Below, in pieces: positions 56,674 to 64,000 of a DNA stretch of 64,000 bases; position 1 is the stretch's first letter; each line of letters opens with the position of its first letter. Origin of the DNA: Roseovarius sp. (GTDB lineage: Bacteria; Pseudomonadota; Alphaproteobacteria; Rhodobacterales; Rhodobacteraceae); contig NZ_JALUXE010000027.1 of NCBI RefSeq assembly GCF_027019125.1, positions 591,481-655,480 of the forward strand, given 5' to 3'. A model generated the notes under the pieces. The model saw only the letters and a program-made list of their open reading frames with translations. It ran no database searches and was not told where the DNA came from. A program made the position numbers and the translations under genes.

Positions 56674-58008
56674 ATGATCGAGCTCTACGAATCCCAACGG
56701 GCGATGCGCAATATGCGCAAGGCGGCGATGCAGCGCGGGGTGGTCGCCGTGCTGGATGTGGGCACGTCCAAGATCGCTTGCCTGGTTTTGCGCTTTGACG
56801 GCACCGAGCGGCTGCATGAGGCCGAAGGCATTGGCCGGATGGCGGGGCAGGCCGGGTTCCGGGTGATTGGCGCGGCCACGACCCGTTCGCGCGGGGTGCG
56901 CTTTGGCGAGATCGACGCCATGGCCGAAACAGAGCGCGCTATCCGCACCGCCGTTCAAGCGGCGCAAAAGATGGCCAATATCCGGGTCGATCACGTCATT
57001 GCCTGTTTTTCGGGCGCGGGGCCACGCAGCTATGGGTTGGCAGGGCAGGTCGAGCTTGAGGGGCATACCGTCAGCGAACAGGACATCAGCCGGGTGCTGA
57101 GTGCCTGTGATGTGCCCGATGTCGGCGAGGGTCGAGAGGTGCTGCATGCACAGCCGGTAAATTTTGCGCTGGATCACCGCAGCGGCTTGATCGATCCGCG
57201 TGGCCAGATTGGGCAGGTGCTGGCGACCGACATGCACATGCTGACGGTCGATGGCGCGGCGATCCAGAATCTCGCCTATTGCGTCAAGAGATGTGATCTG
57301 GAACTCGCGGGCGTGGCCAGTTCTGCCTACGTGTCCGGCATTGCCGCCTTGGTCGAGGACGAACAGGAGCTGGGCGCGGCCTGTATTGATCTGGGCGGCG
57401 GCACCTCGGGCGTGTCGATCTTCATCAAGAAGCACATGATCTATGCCGACTCTGTGCGCATGGGCGGCGATCACGTGACCAATGACATCTCGATGGGGCT
57501 GCAGGTGCCACAGGCGACCGCAGAACGGATCAAGACATTTTACGGCGGTGTTGTCGCGACGGGCATGGACGACCGCGAAATGATCGAGATCGGCGGCGAT
57601 ACCGGCGATTTTGAGCATGACCGCCGCCGCGTGAGCCGTGCCGAGTTGATCGGCATCATGCGGCCGAGGGTCGAGGAAATTCTCGAAGAGGTGCGCGCGC
57701 GGCTGGATGCTGCCGGGTTCGATCATCTGCCCAGCCAACAGATCGTGTTGACCGGCGGCGGCAGCCAGATTCCCGGACTTGACGGGCTGGCGAGCAAGAT
57801 TTTGGGACAGCAGGTGCGGCTTGGGCGGCCCCTGCGGGTGCATGGCCTGCCGCAGGCGGCCACCGGCGCCGGGTTTGCCAGTGCCGTGGGCATGTGCCTC
57901 TTTGCAGCCAACCCGCAGGACGAATGGTGGGATTTCGAGATTCCCGTTGATCGCTATCCGGCGCGGTCGCTCAAGCGGGCGATGAAATGGTTTCGGGACA
58001 ACTGGTGA
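56674..58008 (+). CDS. ftsA: Cell division protein FtsA
   Basis: A 444-residue actin-fold protein that tethers FtsZ to the membrane. Phosphate 1 VVAVLDVGTSKIACLVL, the SHS2-type 1C domain, phosphate 2 ACIDLGGGTSGVSIF and adenosine-loop VLTGGGSQIPGL are present; the C-terminus ends in an amphipathic, basic RSLKRAMKWFRDNW likely to insert in the membrane. It starts 3 nt after ftsQ. Confidence 0.95.
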   Translation: MIELYESQRAMRNMRKAAMQRGVVAVLDVGTSKIACLVLRFDGTERLHEAEGIGRMAGQAGFRVIGAATTRSRGVRFGEIDAMAETERAIRTAVQAAQKMANIRVDHVIACFSGAGPRSYGLAGQVELEGHTVSEQDISRVLSACDVPDVGEGREVLHAQPVNFALDHRSGLIDPRGQIGQVLATDMHMLTVDGAAIQNLAYCVKRCDLELAGVASSAYVSGIAALVEDEQELGAACIDLGGGTSGVSIFIKKHMIYADSVRMGGDHVTNDISMGLQVPQATAERIKTFYGGVVATGMDDREMIEIGGDTGDFEHDRRRVSRAELIGIMRPRVEEILEEVRARLDAAGFDHLPSQQIVLTGGGSQIPGLDGLASKILGQQVRLGRPLRVHGLPQAATGAGFASAVGMCLFAANPQDEWWDFEIPVDRYPARSLKRAMKWFRDNW

Positions 58009-58181
58009 TCGCAAGATATGGCGTCATCGGCGAAATCCCGCGAAAAAGAGCAGAAATAAGGCCATATTTAGTGGTCAAAACGTGTTTTTTAGGTGACGAT
58101 TGGGCTAACCATCGGTAAGAATGGGTGCAATCAGGCGGAAAACAGCCCGCGAATGTGGGCATCAGGACAGGCGGACAAGCT
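58009..58181 (+). promoter_or_regulatory. ftsZ leader region
   Basis: A 173-nt spacer, the largest in the cluster, with an AT-rich block around 58060-58095 (TATTTAGTGG, AACGTGTTTTTTAGG). This suggests a promoter specific for ftsZ. A TAACCATCGGTAAG stretch at 58107-58120 only loosely resembles a CtrA site. No firm -35/-10 pair was found. Confidence 0.45.
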
Positions 58182-59783
<1,602 letters not shown>

Positions 59784-59803
59784 CGGCCATCTTGAACCCA
59801 AAG

Positions 59804-59834
59804 AAAAAGCCGCCCCTTGAGGCGGCTTTTTTGT
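59804..59834 (+). terminator. Terminator of the dcw cluster
   Basis: An 11-bp stem AAAAAGCCGCC / GGCGGCTTTTT with a 6-nt loop and a run of T, about 20 nt after the ftsZ stop. It is also close to the end of the convergent quinone oxidoreductase gene and may serve both strands. Confidence 0.92.
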
Positions 59835-59858
59835 TGTCTTGCGCGGCGACGTCTGTGT

Positions 59859-60848
59859 TCACATCCGCAACAGGATCTTGCCGTGGTGTTCGCCTTTCTC
59901 CATCAGCCGATGCGCCTCTGCCGCCTCTGACATCGGCAGGACGCGGTGCGTCACGGGGCGCAGCTTTTCGCTGACAAAGAGAGGCCAGACAGTCTCGCGC
60001 AGGGCTTCGGCCACTTGCGTCTTGAAGCCTTCGGGGCGCGAGCGCAGGGTGGAGCCTGTATAGCTCAGGCGTTTGAGCATCACCGGCATGAGATCAATCT
60101 CGACCTTGGACCCCATGTTGAAGGCAAGCTGGATGATCCGCGCATCATGGCGCGCGGCCTTGATGTTGCGCGCGACGTAATCACCGCCGATGATGTCGAG
60201 GATGATGTCCGCTCCGCCTGCCTCGCGCGTGAGGGCCACAAAATCCTCGGAGCGAAAGTTGATGGCGCGGTCTGCGCCCAATGCCGTCACAAATTCTGCC
60301 GCCGCGTCATCGCCCACCGTGGTCAAGACGGTGAGGCCCATGGCCTTGCCCAGTTGGATGGCCGTCGAGCCGATGCCGCCCGCGCCACCGTGGACAAGGA
60401 AAACCCCGGCCTCGGGCAGGCTATGTCCCAGGAACACATTGCTCCACACCGTGAAGAAGGTCTCGGGCAGGCCTGCCGCCTCGACCTCGTCCACGCTTTG
60501 CGGAATTGGCAGGCAATGGCTGGCGTCGACCGCTACGAATTCCGCATATCCGCCGCCGTTGGTGAGCGCACAGATGCGGTCGCCGGGGTGCCATTGGCTG
60601 ACATCCGCGCCACAGGCCACCACCTCGCCAGACACTTCAAGACCGAGCAGGTCCGAAGCGCCCTTGGGCGGAGGATAATGCCCGCGCCGTTGTACAAGGT
60701 CCGGGCCGTTCACACCGGCGGCGGTGACGCGGATCAGCACCTCGCCGGCGCCGCATTCGGGCAGGGGGCGGGTGCCCGGGATGAGCACTTCGGGGCCACC
60801 GGGGGCGCTCATTTCGATGACGCGCATGGTGTCGGGCAAGGCGGTCAT
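59859..60848 (-). CDS. NAD(P)H quinone oxidoreductase (PIG3/QOR type MDR)
   Basis: A 329-residue medium-chain dehydrogenase/reductase without the structural zinc cysteines. VNGPDLVQRRGHYPPPKGASDLLGLEVSGEV and VHGGAGGIGSTAIQLGKAMG (nucleotide loop, residues ~148-167) match the PIG3/quinone oxidoreductase group. Such enzymes reduce quinones or alpha,beta-unsaturated carbonyls. Its ATG overlaps the upstream ligase alpha gene by 4 nt, so it is part of that operon and may act on the same pathway. Confidence 0.88.
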   Translation of the reverse strand: MTALPDTMRVIEMSAPGGPEVLIPGTRPLPECGAGEVLIRVTAAGVNGPDLVQRRGHYPPPKGASDLLGLEVSGEVVACGADVSQWHPGDRICALTNGGGYAEFVAVDASHCLPIPQSVDEVEAAGLPETFFTVWSNVFLGHSLPEAGVFLVHGGAGGIGSTAIQLGKAMGLTVLTTVGDDAAAEFVTALGADRAINFRSEDFVALTREAGGADIILDIIGGDYVARNIKAARHDARIIQLAFNMGSKVEIDLMPVMLKRLSYTGSTLRSRPEGFKTQVAEALRETVWPLFVSEKLRPVTHRVLPMSEAAEAHRLMEKGEHHGKILLRM

Positions 60849-61744
60849 CGTGCGGCCGCCTTTTGCGGGGCTTTGGCGGTCGCGCGCGCTACGGCAGCAA
60901 CGACATCATCTGCATGGGCTGCAATTTCGACCCCGGCCGCACGCAGCCGGGCGATCTTGTCCTCCGCCGTGCCCCCGCCGAGCACGGAAAGCGTGCCTGC
61001 ATGGCCCATACGCCGCCCGCGTGGCGCGTGACGACCAACCACAAGGGCCACGACCGGCTTGCCGTAATCGACGGAGTCGAGATAGGCGGCGGCTTCTTCC
61101 TCGCCGCGCCCGCCGATCTCACCGATCAGAACGACCGCCTCGGTCTCGGGATCGTCGCGGAACGCCTTGAGGCAGTCGACAAACCCCACGCCGTGCAGCG
61201 TGTCACCGCCAATGCCGACGGTGGTCGATTGCCCGAGCCCCGCCTTGCTGCATTGCGCCAGGATTTCCGAGGTGAGCGAGGCCGACCGCGAAGCGATGCC
61301 GATATGACCCGGCATGGCATTCACTGTTGGCATGACCCCGATCTTGCACTGACCAGGTGTCAGGATCCCTTGGGAGTTCGGGCCAATGAGCACGGTGTCG
61401 GTGCCCGCGAGTGCCTGCTTGACGCGGCTCATGTCGTGCTGTGGGACGCGCTCTGTCACGCAGACGACCAGACCGATCCCAGCCTCGATCGCCTCGATCA
61501 TCGCCGGTCCGGCTTGCGGGGCGGGCACGATTACGAGGCTGGCATTCGCCTGTGTGCTCTCAGCCGCCTCGCGCACGGTGTTGAAGAGCGGCAGGCCGAG
61601 ATGCCGCGCACCGCCCTTGCCGGGACGTACGCCGCCGACGCAAGTGGTTCCGTACCGTATCGCCTCGTCGGTGTAGAAGGTGCCAGAGCGACCGGTCATG
61701 CCCTGCACAATCAGCCGTGTTTCGGAATTGACAAAGATCGCCAT
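60845..61744 (-). CDS. Divergent succinyl-CoA synthetase alpha-like acyl-CoA ligase subunit
   Basis: A 299-residue CoA-binding/ligase subunit. The phosphohistidine loop RRMGHAGT (His near 247), [20 protein letters not shown] and [12 protein letters not shown] are kept. But GPNCPG of SucD is GPNSQG here (near 120), SRSGTLTYE is SRSASLTSE (near 151), and the GAIIAGGKGTA stretch is [11 protein letters not shown]. It is a paralogue, since a normal sucD lies at 63872. Substrate could be malate, itaconate, sulfoacetate or another acid; sequence does not decide. The ATG at 61742-61744 touches the beta gene. Confidence 0.85.
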   Translation of the reverse strand: MAIFVNSETRLIVQGMTGRSGTFYTDEAIRYGTTCVGGVRPGKGGARHLGLPLFNTVREAAESTQANASLVIVPAPQAGPAMIEAIEAGIGLVVCVTERVPQHDMSRVKQALAGTDTVLIGPNSQGILTPGQCKIGVMPTVNAMPGHIGIASRSASLTSEILAQCSKAGLGQSTTVGIGGDTLHGVGFVDCLKAFRDDPETEAVVLIGEIGGRGEEEAAAYLDSVDYGKPVVALVVGRHAPRGRRMGHAGTLSVLGGGTAEDKIARLRAAGVEIAAHADDVVAAVARATAKAPQKAAAR

Positions 61745-62919
61745 CAGCGTGCCCTCCTCTGGCCTGCCAGCTCTACCACCCGCCCGACGGCTGCCGACAG
61801 CGTGTCGCAGCTCTCGACCGGAACCTTTCGTTCGCGCAGGATGCGGTGGCCCCAATCGGCATGCTTGCCAGAGATATAGGCAATCACCGGCAGCTTGCGC
61901 GTGGCCTTAGCATAGGCAAAGTTGACGCCCTCTGCCACCGTATCGGCAGACGTCATGCCGCCGCCGTGGATCGTGAGCAGGATTGCCGACACGCGGTCAT
62001 CGGCCAAGAGGATCTCGACCCCGCGCGCCACATCCATACTGCTGGCGGTGGTGCGGATGTCCATGAAATTGGCAGGCTTGCCGCCTGAGTCCATGATCAT
62101 GTCATTGGTCGCAAGACCAAGTCCCGCGCCATTCGCGATCACACCGATATTGCCGTCGAGCCGCACGAGATTGATATTGTGTTTCTGTGCCGCCAGCTCA
62201 TCGGCCGGGGCGGGGCGATCTGCCACCATCGACGCGAATTCCGGGCGACGAAAGCTTGCGTTGGGATCAATCGCCACCTTGGCGTCCACCGCAATCCAGC
62301 GGCCATCGCCGGTCCGAGCAAACGGATTGATCTCGATCAGGGTCATATCGTTTTCGGTAAAGGCGTGGCGGGCGGCAAAGATTGCGTCGATGGCCGCACC
62401 CTGTGCCTCGGTGATGCCGACGCCAGTCAGAAAGGACGCGATTTGCGCGCGCGCGTCGGCGCTGTCGGGGGGCAGGGGACAGCTTTGGGCGGTGGTCTCG
62501 TCCATACGCGCCCGCTGTTCGAATTCCACCCCGCCTGCGCCCGAGGCCAGAAGCATCGGCTGCCCTGACTCGGGATCGAGGGCGATGGCGACAAAGCAGC
62601 TTTGGGCAATGTCGATGGCCGCCTCAACTTGCACAAGGGTCACAGTTTCACCGGCCGGGCCGGTTTGCTCGGTCACGAGCGTCGAGCCAAGCAAGCGGCG
62701 TGCTTCGTCTGCCACGGCCGAGGGGGTTGCGGCAAAGCGGATACCGCCCGCAAGGCCGCGCCCACCCGCGCCGATCTGCGCCTTGACCACATATTTGCGC
62801 GCGTCGATTTCCTTGCAGAGGCGTTGCGCCTCGTCCGGGCTGCGCGCGGGGCGTCCATCAGGTGCCAGCACGCCATATTGCGCGAGCAATTCCTTGGACT
62901 GGTATTCGGCGAGAAACAT
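61744..62919 (-). CDS. Divergent succinyl-CoA synthetase beta-like acyl-CoA ligase subunit
   Basis: A 391-residue ATP-grasp subunit. EYQSKELLAQYGV, VKAQIGAGGRGLAGG and LIEINPFARTGDG are normal. In SucC the segments NFLDVGGGA and VNIFGGI bind the substrate and phosphate; here they are NFMDIRTTA (near residue 290) and LTIHGGGMT (near 316), a marked change. The ATG at 62917-62919 follows GAGGAGG. It is first in an operon with the alpha subunit (stop/start adjacent) and the quinone oxidoreductase, behind a 19-bp palindrome. Confidence 0.86.
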   Translation of the reverse strand: MFLAEYQSKELLAQYGVLAPDGRPARSPDEAQRLCKEIDARKYVVKAQIGAGGRGLAGGIRFAATPSAVADEARRLLGSTLVTEQTGPAGETVTLVQVEAAIDIAQSCFVAIALDPESGQPMLLASGAGGVEFEQRARMDETTAQSCPLPPDSADARAQIASFLTGVGITEAQGAAIDAIFAARHAFTENDMTLIEINPFARTGDGRWIAVDAKVAIDPNASFRRPEFASMVADRPAPADELAAQKHNINLVRLDGNIGVIANGAGLGLATNDMIMDSGGKPANFMDIRTTASSMDVARGVEILLADDRVSAILLTIHGGGMTSADTVAEGVNFAYAKATRKLPVIAYISGKHADWGHRILRERKVPVESCDTLSAAVGRVVELAGQRRAR

Positions 62920-62948
62920 GGGGTGCGCCTCCTCTGTGCTTATGGTTC

Positions 62949-62967
62949 TTGGTATACCAGATACCAA
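62949..62967. promoter_or_regulatory. Palindromic operator TTGGTAT-N5-ATACCAA
   Basis: A perfect 7+7 dyad, TTGGTATACCAGATACCAA, centred about 40 nt before the beta-subunit start, containing an inner GGTATACC palindrome. The GGTATACC core is of the type bound by GntR/FadR-family regulators. The site is well placed to overlap the promoter of the ligase operon. No regulator gene is adjacent within the window. Confidence 0.65.
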
Positions 62968-63060
62968 ATTAAGTCAACGCTACCCATGCCTGCCTCGGGA
63001 CAGGCGAGGGGGTCGTGCCTCTGGATCTTGTCACCGCTTTGCGTCAGGTTCCAGACAAGG

Positions 63061-63816
63061 TCATTTCGCAATTTCCTGCAAGGCTAATTGTCCGACCGTG
63101 CCTTGCAAACTGTCAAAGCCGTGGCTTGCGCCTTTGACCAGAACATATGCGGCGGGCAACCCCCGCGCCTTTGCCGCATCGACGAATGCCTCTGAGAATT
63201 CGGGAAAAGTGTTCGTGTCCTTATCACCCACCACTGCAAGAATGCGCGTCCCGCGCGCGATGGACTGCACATGATCATGCGGCGAGATGCTGTTGTTCCA
63301 CGGGCTTTTGCCACGCTTGGCCCGCCATGCGGGAATATTGCAGGGGCAGGATACGAGGATCACGCTGTCCAGGAGGCCCGGATACATCCCTGCGATCGCC
63401 CCAAGTTGCGCGGCACCGCCTGAATGGCCAATCCCGATCACCTTTGACGTTCCGACGCTCTTGGCGAGATTCTGAATCGTCTGGGCAACCAATGCATTGT
63501 TCTGCCGGGTGTAATGATCGCTGCGCCCATTGTTTGAGCCCGGTGATTTCTGACCTTTTTCGCCAGTGTATCCGGGCCGGACGAGTGCAAATACGCTTAC
63601 ATTCTTTCCTTGCTTGGCGATGTCTCGCGCCAAGTCATAATGGTAAGTGGCTGGCCCACCCTTGCTGACATCGCCGTGGACCACGACCACGAGGGCGCGG
63701 TTGCCCGCGCCGTACATCTGCCCGTTCAAAGGGCCGGGGGATTGGCCTGTCGCCATACTGGCGATGCCGATGAGAAATGTTACGGCAAGTGGCAACAATG
63801 AGAGCGGCAGCGGCAT
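63061..63816 (-). CDS. Exported alpha/beta hydrolase
   Basis: A 251-residue protein with a signal peptide (PLSLLPLAVTFLIGIASMATGQ) and an alpha/beta hydrolase fold. The nucleophile elbow IGHSGGAAQ (GxSxG, Ser near 132) and the catalytic His in GASHGF near the C-terminus are present, with a candidate Asp in VVGDKDTN. Its base composition looks less GC-rich than its neighbours and it sits between two suc gene sets, which suggests insertion. A perfect inverted repeat brackets its start. Substrate unknown. Confidence 0.82.
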   Translation of the reverse strand: MPLPLSLLPLAVTFLIGIASMATGQSPGPLNGQMYGAGNRALVVVVHGDVSKGGPATYHYDLARDIAKQGKNVSVFALVRPGYTGEKGQKSPGSNNGRSDHYTRQNNALVAQTIQNLAKSVGTSKVIGIGHSGGAAQLGAIAGMYPGLLDSVILVSCPCNIPAWRAKRGKSPWNNSISPHDHVQSIARGTRILAVVGDKDTNTFPEFSEAFVDAAKARGLPAAYVLVKGASHGFDSLQGTVGQLALQEIAK

Positions 63817-63855
63817 GGTGAATTCCCTTCACGTTATCCAGACGCTCTCATTGTT
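63794..63855 (-). repeat. 13-bp perfect inverted repeat enclosing the hydrolase start codon
   Basis: AACAATGAGAGCG at 63794-63806 (codons 4-8 of the hydrolase) is the exact reverse complement of 63843-63855 in its 5' leader. The 36-nt interval holds the GAAGGGA ribosome site and the ATG. In the mRNA this would fold as a 13-bp stem with the start region in the loop. Confidence 0.8.
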
Positions 63856-63871
63856 ACTCGGCTTGTGTGGT

Positions 63872-64000
63872 TCAGCCAATCGCCTTGAGCACGGCTTCGC
63901 CGAGGCCAGCGGGGCTTTCGGCCACGGTGATGCCGGCGGATTTCATGGCCTCGATCTTGCTCTCGGCGTCGCCCTTGCCGCCCGCGACGATGGCGCCGGC
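63872..64000 (-). CDS. sucD: Succinyl-CoA synthetase subunit alpha, 3' end
   Basis: The last 42 residues of a SucD protein, running off the right edge. It begins [20 protein letters not shown], which matches the canonical region right after the phosphohistidine (GHAGAIIAGGKG), and ends [12 protein letters not shown]. It therefore belongs to the standard TCA-cycle enzyme, in contrast to the divergent paralogue at 60845. The identification rests on this C-terminal piece. Confidence 0.85.
   Translation of the reverse strand, partial: AGAIVAGGKGDAESKIEAMKSAGITVAESPAGLGEAVLKAIG

Noticed and set aside
55702..58014. 770-codon minus-strand frame opposite ddl-ftsQ-ftsA
   Set aside because: Crosses three well-matched genes in antisense; no family motif.
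58107..58120. CtrA-like TAACCAT site before ftsZ
   Set aside because: Only one half-site fits; the second half and spacing do not match TTAA-N7-TTAA.

Overview
The window is 64 kb of high-GC alphaproteobacterial chromosome. Gene content and order point to the Roseobacter group of the Rhodobacteraceae: a heterotetrameric sarcosine oxidase operon, an NDUFS4-type complex I subunit, an interleaved propionyl-CoA carboxylase/methylmalonyl-CoA mutase locus, and the order ftsW-murG-murC-DUF2484-murB-ddl-ftsQ-ftsA-ftsZ. A bciA-type 8-vinyl reductase gene suggests a bacteriochlorophyll-making (aerobic anoxygenic phototroph) lineage. I see no rRNA, tRNA, CRISPR array, transposase or prophage gene. The strain was not identified.

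Layout. 1-9 kb: 5' end of metY, a VOC protein, SDR and DUF1178 genes, an iron cluster (hemP, unknown gene, bfd, bfr) behind a candidate iron-responsive box, bciA, cysE, a DUF486 membrane protein, an NDUFS4 homologue, a DUF1127-like small protein, and the overlapping ccmI-ruvX-DUF1289 string. 9-15 kb: sarcosine oxidase soxBDAG and Fe-type sodB. 15-25.5 kb: rarD, a LOG-family gene, a LysM protein, an Atm1-type ABC exporter, an HNH nuclease, then a tightly packed run murD-VOC-GNAT-djlA-like-exonuclease-like and a small secreted protein. 25.5-33.7 kb: ppx-ppk1, hdaA-AI-2E transporter, a cold-shock gene, an L,D-transpeptidase, a 30-codon gene and a Bcr/CflA exporter, all on the minus strand.

33.8-44 kb: the propionyl-CoA locus, pccB to pccA to methylmalonyl-CoA mutase, with seven little-studied genes between or beside the enzyme genes, three of them lipoproteins. 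44-48.6 kb: an isolated five-gene flagellar rod/hook segment flgBCDEF behind a textbook sigma-54 promoter, with a divergent proline-rich protein. 48.6-60 kb: a BaiN-like flavoprotein and the division/wall cluster, ended by a strong terminator. 60-64 kb (minus strand): a divergent pair of succinyl-CoA-synthetase-like subunits with a quinone oxidoreductase, behind a 19-bp palindromic operator; a lower-GC secreted alpha/beta hydrolase whose start lies in the loop of a 13-bp perfect inverted repeat; and the 3' end of what looks like the housekeeping sucD.

Best candidates for something not yet described: the acyl-CoA ligase/quinone oxidoreductase operon, whose active-site loops differ from succinyl-CoA synthetase; the sigma-54-driven orphan flagellar segment; the hairpin-enclosed hydrolase start inside the suc region; and the set of small proteins (30 to 126 aa) with good ribosome binding sites but no known function.
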